From assembly GCF_001648895.1 (NCBI RefSeq), contig NZ_LXUF01000001.1, positions 124,001 to 188,000 of the forward strand: 64,000 nt of DNA, given 5' to 3'. Numbering within the stretch: position 1 is the stretch's first letter; the number at the start of each line of letters is the position of its first letter. Below are positions 15,512-23,050 of the stretch, piece after piece. The DNA comes from Methylovorus sp. MM2. Lineage in GTDB: Bacteria > Pseudomonadota > Gammaproteobacteria > Burkholderiales > Methylophilaceae. The translations under genes were made by a program, and so were the position numbers. The notes beneath the pieces were generated by a model that saw only the letters and a program-made list of their open reading frames with translations, ran no database searches and was not told the origin of the DNA.

Positions 15512-15537
15512 AAAAAGGGAGCAATTGCTCCCTTTTT
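15512..15537. terminator. Bidirectional terminator downstream of pqqA
   Basis: A perfect 26-nt palindrome with core GGGAGCAATTGCTCCC is flanked by A5 and T5 tracts, which makes it a strong rho-independent terminator. It lies 28 nt past the pqqA stop, so the pqqA transcript is monocistronic with no pqqB-E genes behind it. Confidence 0.9.
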
Positions 15538-15564
15538 AGTCATACAGTCGTTAATTTTTAAAGA

Positions 15565-15636
15565 TTAACGATTGCAAACGTACATTGTTACTTCAAAGCC
15601 GAAACGCATTTCGGTAGCTTCTGGTTTAGTCCACAT
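15565..15636 (-). CDS. pqqA: PqqA, PQQ precursor peptide (orphan copy)
   Basis: This 23-residue peptide begins MWTKPEATEMRFG and ends FEVTMYVCNR. It matches the PqqA family: an N-terminal MW-KP leader and the conserved Glu15-x3-Tyr19 pair, which the radical SAM enzyme PqqE crosslinks and which becomes the pyrroloquinoline quinone skeleton. A good Shine-Dalgarno (AGGAG) sits 6-7 nt upstream. It is not followed by pqqBCDE; a terminator lies 28 nt downstream. It is therefore an extra or detached pqqA that must supply peptide to a cluster elsewhere. PQQ is the cofactor of methanol dehydrogenases (MxaF, XoxF), which fits a methylotroph. Confidence 0.93.
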   Translation of the reverse strand: MWTKPEATEMRFGFEVTMYVCNR

Positions 15637-15770
15637 AATGTTCTCCTAAGTAGTTTTATGTTGTCGTGTTGATGCAAATCTAATTCACATCATCATGAAA
15701 CACACTTTACTCTTCAGTCAGCTATATCAATCTGCCTAAAGTCATGAAAAACGACTCATGATTTTCATTA

Positions 15771-15871
15771 GATTAAGTGGTAACTATATATTTAACAGGA
15801 CTAGACAACCTCACTATATTCAGGACTATTTTATGAACCTGTACAGTCAGGTATATAGTTACCGATTAAGT
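15771..15871. mobile_element. Apparent 85-bp MITE with 12-bp terminal inverted repeats and 8-bp target duplication
   Basis: The element spans 15779-15863. Its ends are perfect inverted repeats, GGTAACTATATA at the left and TATATAGTTACC at the right. It is flanked on both sides by the direct repeat GATTAAGT (15771-15778 and 15864-15871). Inside is a repeat of CAGGACTA (15796-15803 and 15821-15828). There is no coding capacity. An 8-bp duplication with GG-starting ends is compatible with ISL3- or IS1595-type transposases, but the family is not established. The right target copy contains the stop codon of the small peptide gene at 15866-15949, which the insertion left intact. Confidence 0.6.
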
Positions 15872-15949
15872 AGTTTTAGCCATCAAATAAAACAGGTTAA
15901 TCAATAAAACGGAACTTGAGACTGCATAAATCATGAATTTGATTAGCAT
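15866..15949 (-). CDS. 27-residue single-span membrane peptide
   Basis: A 27-residue frame begins ATG at 15949 behind a strong Shine-Dalgarno (GGAGG, 5 nt spacing). It encodes MLIKFMIYAVSSSVLLIN, then a hydrophobic stretch and the tail MAKTT. The whole peptide is essentially one transmembrane helix. It starts 36 nt after the entericidin stop on the same strand, so the two are probably co-transcribed. It is too short for database recognition. It could be a toxin-like membrane peptide, a small regulatory subunit or spurious; the good ribosome site argues for translation. Confidence 0.5.
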   Translation of the reverse strand: MLIKFMIYAVSSSVLLINLFYLMAKTT

Positions 15950-15985
15950 GATCGCCTCCATTTTTCTAAGATTCAGCGTTAAGGG

Positions 15986-16129
15986 CTAATTCTTTTGTGC
16001 TTTATCAGCGGAGTTTTCAATTTTCTCACCGCCTGTTTGCACATCCTGACCTACGCCGCGTATGGTATTACAGCCAGAGAGAATCAGCATGACACTTACT
16101 AAAAGACCGAATGTGATTTTTGTTAGCAT
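15986..16129 (-). CDS. Entericidin A/B-family small lipoprotein
   Basis: The 47-residue lipoprotein has a signal sequence (TKITFGLLVSVMLIL) and lipobox LSGC. It then has the entericidin tail NTIRGVGQDVQTGGEKIENSADKA, typical of the EcnA/EcnB family, which are stress-induced membrane lipoproteins proposed as an antidote/toxin pair. I chose the ATG at 16129 because it gives a normal signal peptide. The frame is open 16 codons further upstream, but that extension has no family match. Only one entericidin is present, and a tiny membrane peptide follows it. Confidence 0.88.
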   Translation of the reverse strand: MLTKITFGLLVSVMLILSGCNTIRGVGQDVQTGGEKIENSADKAQKN

Positions 16130-16236
16130 TTTATTTATTCCTATGAGAGTTCGTTGATTGCACTCTATAGGTGCCACTGTGTTTAGTCATCCGGTGTTCA
16201 GCTGAATCTTATGTAAGAAAATACTGACGAAAAACG

Positions 16237-17862
16237 CTAGAAAAACAATCGCTTGATCAACCTGAAAACTAACCAGAATAGCCCTGCCAATAATGCGAAG
16301 GAGAGTAATACGGGCAAAGGTATCGGTAATCGGAACGCTTTTTCTGTGGCAAGACCATCCCGCATTTCGTCCGGAAAAGGTCTAGGTTGAGTCGGTATGA
16401 TTTTCCACTGACTTTTATCTTTAGGTGTTTCTGCCAGATATTGATCAAATGAATAAACAGGTGCAAGGCCATAAGCGCGTTCAGATGGCACTTGAGGAAT
16501 ATGTACGTAAATGATCGCTTCAATATTCTCTACCAGTTTTTGTTCGTATGCCGTCAGTTGACGGGATGATTGGCGCTGCACTAATGATAGTAAGTCGTTA
16601 CCTATCGCATCAAAGGCTACGGATGGATAAAGTCGAGTCTTTTCTTCAGTCAGATAATCGTAGATATCTCTTCCGGAAGTGATGCTACGCTCTGTGATCG
16701 ATACGTAAAACCATGCAATAATCGCTTTCAGATAGCCTTCGGGACCTGTCTTGGGTATGTTCCAACCCAATGTGCGGAAAGTATCGATACTGATACCAGC
16801 GCAATTGGCCTGCGCATGGTCATAGATAAGATCGTGCCGATAAAAATGCTGATAGACCCGGTTAGAAGCCGCCTGATAAGTCAGTGCTGATTGTTTGTCT
16901 TTCATGATGGCTACGATCATGTACGAAGGCCGATAAAGCGACTGGCCGCTATTCAGATCCATCAGATATTTGTCAGCAGGCGTGACGGCGGCAATAATAC
17001 CTTTTTCACCATATGCGTCCAGGTTGTAGAAGTTATTGACCAACCATTGTGACCAGTTGCCATCGGCCGTATATTGCCCGGTCAGGATAGCGAAATGGCC
17101 GCCATGCGCTTCATCGTCATCGCCTTGAGCACCGTTTAACATCGCGCCAATGACGGCTTTATCTGACCAATTGCGTTCTTGTCCGGGTGCACTTTCCCAT
17201 AGCACACGAGTTGTATAGGGTTTCTGAGCACCACCATGATCCGATTGCACCAATTGTTTGAGAGATTCGCTAGCGGCGAGTGGGTGATAAGGGCTCTCAC
17301 TGCCAATGTTGTAATCAAGTGGCCAGATAGTCTTCGCGACAAATTGATTGTGAGTGTTTAATTCGCCACGCATGCTTAATGGCCGCTGCGCATAGAAATC
17401 CCAGCTTGATTGGTTCAGGTAAGACAAGTTAGTGGGAATCTTGGGAACCACATTGAATGCCATTTCGATACCATCATCACCAATGATGTTTTTGTGGTCT
17501 ACAGACAATCGCGCAGATGGAATCATTTGCCTGGAGCCCAGCCAGATTGCTGCTGGCAGTGCGGACAAATCATCATTCGTTACCGTTTTGAGCCATGTCG
17601 CCACATCTGCTTGTGCACGCTCAGTGGTTGAGTAGCCTGCTATTTTTCGCGCATCATTCGCGATGGCAATTGGCTCTTCCTCAAAATACCAGAGCGCCTG
17701 CTTGATTGGTCCACAGTCTTTACAGTTCCCATCTGCAATCTTCAGCGCGCTACTCGGATATAACCCCAAGTAAGGCACGTTTAATGCGTCGACTGCCGCG
17801 TTAGATATACTGCTTTGCAAGAGCGTGGCGACGCATGCCGCAACGGCAAAATGTTTATTCAT
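16237..17862 (-). CDS. Unknown secreted, C-terminally membrane-anchored protein
   Basis: I do not recognise this 541-residue protein. It has a cleavable signal peptide (to SNAA, about residue 23), a CxxC near residues 47-50, a large extracytoplasmic region and one C-terminal transmembrane helix (about 515-537) ending in basic residues (RLIKRLFF). The segments GGHFAIL (His256) and NCAGISIDTFRTLGWN (Cys354) resemble the His and Cys neighbourhoods of papain-like or NlpC-like cysteine peptidases, but the order and spacing do not settle it. The topology suggests a periplasmic domain tethered to the inner membrane. It ends 107 nt ahead of the entericidin gene and starts 28 nt after the lplT stop, so it may be the tail of that operon. 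Confidence 0.75.
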   Translation of the reverse strand: MNKHFAVAACVATLLQSSISNAAVDALNVPYLGLYPSSALKIADGNCKDCGPIKQALWYFEEEPIAIANDARKIAGYSTTERAQADVATWLKTVTNDDLSALPAAIWLGSRQMIPSARLSVDHKNIIGDDGIEMAFNVVPKIPTNLSYLNQSSWDFYAQRPLSMRGELNTHNQFVAKTIWPLDYNIGSESPYHPLAASESLKQLVQSDHGGAQKPYTTRVLWESAPGQERNWSDKAVIGAMLNGAQGDDDEAHGGHFAILTGQYTADGNWSQWLVNNFYNLDAYGEKGIIAAVTPADKYLMDLNSGQSLYRPSYMIVAIMKDKQSALTYQAASNRVYQHFYRHDLIYDHAQANCAGISIDTFRTLGWNIPKTGPEGYLKAIIAWFYVSITERSITSGRDIYDYLTEEKTRLYPSVAFDAIGNDLLSLVQRQSSRQLTAYEQKLVENIEAIIYVHIPQVPSERAYGLAPVYSFDQYLAETPKDKSQWKIIPTQPRPFPDEMRDGLATEKAFRLPIPLPVLLSFALLAGLFWLVFRLIKRLFF

Positions 17863-17890
17863 TTGATCGGTTTGCCTTGTTCAGATGATT

Positions 17891-19099
17891 TTAAGCGCGA
17901 CGGACTTTTGACCAAGCCAGAGCGCTGATCGCTATAAACACGACTGCCCCAAATGCAACAGCAGATGTCACTACCGGCGTGCCTTGTTTATCCAGCAGGG
18001 TATAAAAACCGATCATCAGTAACATACAGATATTCTCAAACAGGTTTTGCACAGCAATCGCATGACCAGCACCTACGCTCTCATGGCCTTTCTCCTGCAG
18101 TAATGCGTTTAGAGGAACCACATAGAAACCGCCGCATATGCCAATCGCGATCAACATAAAGATCGCCATATAGAGATTATTAACAAACGCAAATGCCATG
18201 ATCAAACCACCGATCAGAACTCCTGCTGGCAAGCTGCGATTCACCGATTTCAGGCTTACATATTTAGCGGCGGCAAATGCTCCCAGTGCAATGCCGATAG
18301 CTACTGCGCCACTCAGATAAGCGGGTGTACTGAGGTCATGGATATTCAGCGCAACGGGTACCCATGCCACTAACAGAAAGCGTAACGTGCTGCCCGCACC
18401 CCAGAATACACTGGTACCAATCAGTGAAAAACGGGCATCGCTATTGCTGAACAAACTACGTACCGCATTGACGAAATCTTTAAGCAGTACCATCGGGGCA
18501 AAGTGCGCTAAAGGATGTGCAGGCGTTAAACGGGGGATCAGAAGATTTGCCGCTGCCGCGACAAGATAACAGCCAGTGATTGCGGTCAGTGCGCCAGTTA
18601 CAGATTGGTCTGCCAGCAAACCGCCAGCCACAGCACCTAGCAGAATGGCAACAATCGTGGAACCTTCCATCATGCTGTTTGCGGTGACCAGTTTATCCTT
18701 GCCTACCAGCTCACTCAAAATGCCATACTTGGCAGGTGAATACGCTGCGGCACCTATTCCCACCATGCCGTACGCCAACAAGGGGTGTAACCCTGAAAGC
18801 ATCGCGCCAGCACCTAAAAATTTAAGTCCATTGGCGATTAACATCACACGACCTTTAGGTAGCGCATCTGCAAAGGGCCCAACAAATGGCGCTAATATGA
18901 TGAATGCCACCACAAAGAACTCTTGTAGTAGCGGGGTTTGCCACGCAGGCGCCGCTTGTGATTGCAATAGTGCAATTGCTGCAAATAGCAGTGCGTTATC
19001 AGCTAATGCTGAAATGAATTGCGCTAGAAGAACCGCGACCATGCCTCTAGAAAGTAGGCTTGTTTCTGATCTAGGAATATGCCCTGTTAGGTTTTGCAT
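17891..19099 (-). CDS. lplT: Lysophospholipid transporter LplT (MFS)
   Basis: The 402-residue major-facilitator protein has about 12 membrane segments and LplT-like motifs, including ALADNALLFAAIALL near the N-terminus, PAKYGILSELV and VVPLNALLQEKGHESVGAGHAIAVQN. LplT flips lysophosphatidylethanolamine across the inner membrane so that Aas can reacylate it. The Aas-like gene lies two genes upstream on the same strand (20412-22547), with an amidohydrolase gene in between. That supports the assignment, although in E. coli the two genes are adjacent. A GGGAG Shine-Dalgarno precedes the ATG. Confidence 0.9.
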   Translation of the reverse strand: MQNLTGHIPRSETSLLSRGMVAVLLAQFISALADNALLFAAIALLQSQAAPAWQTPLLQEFFVVAFIILAPFVGPFADALPKGRVMLIANGLKFLGAGAMLSGLHPLLAYGMVGIGAAAYSPAKYGILSELVGKDKLVTANSMMEGSTIVAILLGAVAGGLLADQSVTGALTAITGCYLVAAAANLLIPRLTPAHPLAHFAPMVLLKDFVNAVRSLFSNSDARFSLIGTSVFWGAGSTLRFLLVAWVPVALNIHDLSTPAYLSGAVAIGIALGAFAAAKYVSLKSVNRSLPAGVLIGGLIMAFAFVNNLYMAIFMLIAIGICGGFYVVPLNALLQEKGHESVGAGHAIAVQNLFENICMLLMIGFYTLLDKQGTPVVTSAVAFGAVVFIAISALAWSKVRRA

Positions 19100-19194
19100 C
19101 GAATGCTCCCTGAGTTTATTGTTTTCTATAATCTAAATTTATTGTATTAATTTGAAATCAATTACTGTTTGCTTAAATAAAAAGAAATATCACG

Positions 19195-20412
19195 TTATAT
19201 TTTCTGAAAAACGGATCTCGTTTCAAAAACCTTACTTGGAAAACTTTTCCCATTCCATTGAATAAGGCGCTTGACTGCAAAGTCGAACATTAGTGGATGA
19301 TATGAGTGCAACTCTTTCAAAAACGGCAGCGCTGTTTCATCTAACAATCCCATGCTTGCTAGTTTAGTTACGCTAATGAGCGGAAGAATTGCAGGTAATG
19401 GATAATCCGAACCATTTGTAAGTCTATCCAACCAATCACTGTTTTCAAGAATGGTTGGGATGGCGGCTGCATGGTTGATCAAAGTTATTGCTGAAATCTC
19501 CCCGTACAACAGCTCCTTGTATCTTGGATCATTCATCAGGCGAACGAATAGCTCTAGGCTCCTCACCTTTTTTCCACCATTATCTAAGTCATTGTCATAT
19601 CCATCAGATGCACAGTGGGCTAATACGACTTGTACGCCAGCATCCAACGCTCGCCTTATTTTTAATGGGTTGCCGTAACTTTGATCACCACCTTGCACTG
19701 CACTTTCTGCTCCTGTATGGCTAATGATGGGAATTCTCAAGCGACTTGCTGCTCGATAAAACGCATCACATTTTTCTGATGCAGTGTCTATCCCCATGCC
19801 CGATGGTAGCCATTTGATTGCTCGCGCACCTTCGGCATGTGCTTTTTCTAAAGCGTCTACTGCATCAACTCTATAAGGGTGTATTGATGCGACCCATTCA
19901 AAATATTGTGAGTATTCTTTAGCGACCTGCGCGGCATATGTATTTGGAATATGAAAGATAGATTGATTACGATCTATATTGCCTTGGCTGTCGTGAAACC
20001 AGTCAAAGGCAAACAGCATCGCCTTACACCCGTTAGGCATCTCGGACATTAGAGCCACAAGTCGATCAACATAGCTCTTATCCACTTGTTGGGCATCTAC
20101 GCAACCACCATGCATGTAAAAAGTCTTTTGTATCTTAAGTATGGGGTGTAACAAACTATCCATGTTGGGATTAAACCAAACTCCGCTGCCACTATCCCCG
20201 ACACCTATGAGGTGAACATGCCCATCCCATACATTCGCAGGGTTAATACCAGCCCATATTTTTTTCATCAATAGATGATTAGAAAGATGGTCGGGCATGC
20301 CGGTAAGACAAGGGTTGATCAAGCCAGATTCTGGCCATAATTTATATGCGCCCAATGCGACACTAGATAATCCGAGGGCAGATATCCCTACCATAAATTG
20401 GCGGCGATTCAT
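19195..20412 (-). CDS. Amidohydrolase-family (TIM-barrel) protein with Tat-like signal
   Basis: The 405-residue protein starts with a twin-arginine-like signal (NRRQFMVGISALGLSSVALG), suggesting export in a folded, metal-loaded state. The body has amidohydrolase-2 features: DGHVHLIG (HxH metal motif), a possible IKWLPSG lysine segment, IISHTGAE and VVLAHCASDG histidines, and the late NGSDYPLP aspartate. The start overlaps the aas-like stop as TAATG. Sitting between an acyl-ACP synthetase/acyltransferase and lplT, it may act on envelope lipids, but the substrate is unknown. Confidence 0.8.
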   Translation of the reverse strand: MNRRQFMVGISALGLSSVALGAYKLWPESGLINPCLTGMPDHLSNHLLMKKIWAGINPANVWDGHVHLIGVGDSGSGVWFNPNMDSLLHPILKIQKTFYMHGGCVDAQQVDKSYVDRLVALMSEMPNGCKAMLFAFDWFHDSQGNIDRNQSIFHIPNTYAAQVAKEYSQYFEWVASIHPYRVDAVDALEKAHAEGARAIKWLPSGMGIDTASEKCDAFYRAASRLRIPIISHTGAESAVQGGDQSYGNPLKIRRALDAGVQVVLAHCASDGYDNDLDNGGKKVRSLELFVRLMNDPRYKELLYGEISAITLINHAAAIPTILENSDWLDRLTNGSDYPLPAILPLISVTKLASMGLLDETALPFLKELHSYHPLMFDFAVKRLIQWNGKSFPSKVFETRSVFQKI

Positions 20413-22547
20413 TAGGATTGCTCTGCCATGTTTTTGAGGGTTACATAGTCTGTCTTGCCAGTGCCTAACAACGGCAGCTCCGAGACTACAACGATCTTGC
20501 GTGGTATGGCGATTTCGGGGGCCCCCAGTTTTTTTGCACTGCTCTGTAACACTTCGCGATTCAAACTGGTATCGGTAGTAAACAGTACGATGTTTTCGCC
20601 CCGTTGAGCATCTGCCTGTGTGCTAGCCGCATGCTGATGTTCCGGGGATGCTTGATTAGCAATCTGTTCCACAGTTTCGAGCGAGACCATCTCGCCCGCG
20701 ATTTTGGCAAAGCGTTTAACGCGGCCAAGTATCTTAACGAAGCCATTCTCATCGATATTGACGATATCCCCTGTGTTATACCAGCCATCTTCCGGCGCTT
20801 TTAATACCCCGGGGTTGTCATATAGATAATAGCCAAGCATGACATTAGGCCCTTTGACTGACAGCAGGCCGCCGTTTTCTATACCGGGAACATGTTCAAG
20901 TCTTGCGTGTAATCCCGGTAGTAAAGGTCCAACCGTACCAGCAAGGTTTGCCATCGGCGTATTAACTGCGAGTACAGGCGCGCATTCGGTAGCGCCATAA
21001 CCTTCAAGAATGCGTAAGCCAAATTTATCTGTCCACGCTTTCCGTACCTCATCATTGAGTTTCTCGGCGCCCGCGACGACATAGCGCAGTTTGTAGAAGT
21101 CATAGGGGTGTGCAAATTTTGCGTAATTAGCTAAGAATGTACTGGTGCCGAAAAGCACTGTGCAGCCACGGTCATAAATCACTTCAGGAATGACGCGATA
21201 ATGTAGTGGCGATGGATACAGGAACAGTTTGCTACCTGTGACTAATGGCATGATGCCGCCGCACGTGAAACCAAAGGCATGGAATAAAGGTAGCGCGATC
21301 ATGAATTTATCGCTAGGTGAGAAATCAACGACTGCGCGAATCTGTGCGATATTTGCCAGAATGCTGTGATGCGAGTGCACAACCCCTTTAGGTTTGCCTT
21401 CTGATCCTGAGGTAAACAGGATGACCGCAGGGGCATCTGGTTCTGTATTGCTCACCGCCCAACTAGGTAGCCAAAGGGCATAAGCCATTAACCATATTTT
21501 ATCGATTAAGCTGAATTTGCTACGTAGGTCTTCCAGATAAATGATGTTCACTTTCTGAAGGCCGCTAACAATCTCGGTGAGCTTTGCGGCCTCAAGAAAT
21601 TGGCGCGAGGTGAGCACAGTTTTTATATTCGCAGCGATGCATGCGTTTTGTAGCCCGGCAGTCCCCGCTGTGTAATTCAGCATGGCAGGTACACGTTGCA
21701 TAGCGCTCATGCCGAAGATGAGGCAAACGGTATTTGTGACGTTAGGCATCAATAAACCGATGGCTTCGCCGCGGCTACTGATCTTTTCTGTCAGGCGCCC
21801 AAGCGCCAGACTCTTTTTCAGCAGATCGCCATAATTTTCTTCTTCTTGACGCATATCCTCGACAAGTAAAGTCTTGCGGCCGTGAATATTGATGGCATCA
21901 AGAAATGCGCTGAATAAGGTCTGTACAGGTCGGGATGCAAAAAGCATGTCCTGCATGATGCGGCGCATCGCGTCGCCTGCCATGCGGCGGCGTAGTTTTG
22001 CTGTTGGCGCATCTGGCATCTTGAGATGCGTGGCAGGTAAAATCGAAAGTGTGATTTTGGGGAACAGTGATTTCGGGTATTTTCCTGAAACTCTGCTGAA
22101 ATAAGAACGGGCAGCGCCGTCTAGACGTATCGGTAAAATAGTTGCTCCTGTTTTTGCGGCGACAAATCCTGGCCCGTCATAGACTTTCATCAGGCTGCCG
22201 GTGACGGTGATTCGTCCTTCAGGAAAGATAACCACTGACTCGCCAGCCTCTAATAGCTTGATTACCTTCTTCATTGCTAAAGGGCTGGTAGGATTGACTG
22301 CGAGGTAAGGCGTTAAGCGTAATATCTGCCGAAAGCCCCAATGATTAAGTACGGTTGTATGAACGACAAATGTTGCGCGGATGGGCAGGAAAAGCCCAAG
22401 TAAGAAGCCATCAAGGAATGATTCATGGTTGGCAATGATCAGAAGCGGATTTTTTCCAGTGGCTGAATTTTTAGGCACATTGGATTTACCATGCAACTCG
22501 ATCCTGAAAAATAGTCTGCTAAGTATTCTTAAAATTGCTGCAACCAT
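20412..22547 (-). CDS. aas: Bifunctional acyltransferase / acyl-ACP synthetase (Aas-like)
   Basis: The 711-residue two-domain protein begins with a PlsC-type acyltransferase (NHESFLDGF with His41 and Asp46, and FPEGRIT at about 109-115). It continues with an AMP-binding adenylation domain (ILFTSGSEGKPKGVVHSH at about 377-393, then LEGYGATECAP and GWYNTGDI). This is the architecture of Aas, which activates fatty acids on ACP and reacylates 2-acyl-lysophosphatidylethanolamine in the inner membrane. Length matches E. coli Aas (719). It lies 39 nt downstream of an ArsR-type regulator that probably controls it. The C-terminal catalytic Lys sits in GTGKTDYVTL, as expected. Confidence 0.9.
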   Translation of the reverse strand: MVAAILRILSRLFFRIELHGKSNVPKNSATGKNPLLIIANHESFLDGFLLGLFLPIRATFVVHTTVLNHWGFRQILRLTPYLAVNPTSPLAMKKVIKLLEAGESVVIFPEGRITVTGSLMKVYDGPGFVAAKTGATILPIRLDGAARSYFSRVSGKYPKSLFPKITLSILPATHLKMPDAPTAKLRRRMAGDAMRRIMQDMLFASRPVQTLFSAFLDAINIHGRKTLLVEDMRQEEENYGDLLKKSLALGRLTEKISSRGEAIGLLMPNVTNTVCLIFGMSAMQRVPAMLNYTAGTAGLQNACIAANIKTVLTSRQFLEAAKLTEIVSGLQKVNIIYLEDLRSKFSLIDKIWLMAYALWLPSWAVSNTEPDAPAVILFTSGSEGKPKGVVHSHHSILANIAQIRAVVDFSPSDKFMIALPLFHAFGFTCGGIMPLVTGSKLFLYPSPLHYRVIPEVIYDRGCTVLFGTSTFLANYAKFAHPYDFYKLRYVVAGAEKLNDEVRKAWTDKFGLRILEGYGATECAPVLAVNTPMANLAGTVGPLLPGLHARLEHVPGIENGGLLSVKGPNVMLGYYLYDNPGVLKAPEDGWYNTGDIVNIDENGFVKILGRVKRFAKIAGEMVSLETVEQIANQASPEHQHAASTQADAQRGENIVLFTTDTSLNREVLQSSAKKLGAPEIAIPRKIVVVSELPLLGTGKTDYVTLKNMAEQS

Positions 22548-22586
22548 GTTGATTTCCCCTTGTATCGCTTAATCTAATGATGTGTT

Positions 22587-22892
22587 TTATATTTCAGTTT
22601 CGACGTAATTCAATACGCTTTTAAGTGCTGTTGCCATTAATGCTTTATTGATCCAGAAGAACACTTCTTTTCCGACTTTTTCACTTTGTAGAATGCCACT
22701 GTCTCTTAATACGTTAAGGTGGTAAGTGACAGCGCTTCTGCTTAATGTCGATGCAGCGACAATCTGTGTGATATGCATGCGTTCATTGGGTTCGAATGCG
22801 AGCAATATACGTTGCCTTTGTTCATCGCCAAGCGCCACAAAGATTTTTGAGGTGCCTGACCAATCTGATGGAATTGTTTCGATTGTTTTCAT
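22587..22892 (-). CDS. ArsR-family winged-helix transcriptional regulator
   Basis: The 101-residue winged-helix protein (residues 12-90) reads KIFVALGDEQRQRILLAF, then the recognition segment LSRSAVTYHLNVLRDSGILQSEKVGKEVFFW. That is typical ArsR/SmtB fold, but it has no CxC-type metal-binding cysteines, so it probably senses something other than arsenic-like metals, or is redox- or lipid-responsive. It is the first gene of the aas-amidohydrolase-lplT run. The promoter abuts the ATG with no Shine-Dalgarno, so the mRNA looks leaderless, and inverted repeats there suggest autoregulation. Confidence 0.88.
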   Translation of the reverse strand: MKTIETIPSDWSGTSKIFVALGDEQRQRILLAFEPNERMHITQIVAASTLSRSAVTYHLNVLRDSGILQSEKVGKEVFFWINKALMATALKSVLNYVETEI

Positions 22893-22927
22893 AACTATAT
22901 AATTAGTTATTTAGTTATATGTGTCAA
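22891..22927 (-). promoter_or_regulatory. arsR promoter with overlapping operator; predicted leaderless start
   Basis: On the minus strand a consensus -35 TTGACA (22922-22927) is followed after 17 bp by AATTAT (22899-22904). That places transcription initiation at about 22892, the A of the ATG. Overlapping the -10 and start is the inverted repeat ATAACTA-N6-TAGTTAT (22891-22910), with a third half-site TAGTTAT at 22912-22918, a good autorepression operator candidate. Confidence 0.6.
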
Positions 22928-23050
22928 TAGGTTTTTTGTATTTATATTTACTTGGTCATTATTTGGTGGATAGTGTGATTAATAGTGACCAGTTTAATAG
23001 ACACTGCGCCGCAGTTTGCCTAATATGCCTATCTTTCCACGGCGCACCAC

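Larger units (their letters stand above)
15223..15564. other. Structured 342-bp intergenic region between fadL-like gene and pqqA
   Basis: No gene is seen. On the minus strand the region holds, in transcription order, the pqqA terminator (15512-15537) and an imperfect inverted repeat CATAGCCAA/TTGGCTATG (15452-15482, 13-nt loop). Next come a near-continuous palindrome CACATATT-G-AATATGTG (15402-15418), a candidate sigma-70 promoter (15342-15369) and a strong intrinsic terminator (15255-15293) ahead of the FadL-like gene. The palindrome just upstream of the promoter is placed like an activator or repressor site. Confidence 0.5.
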
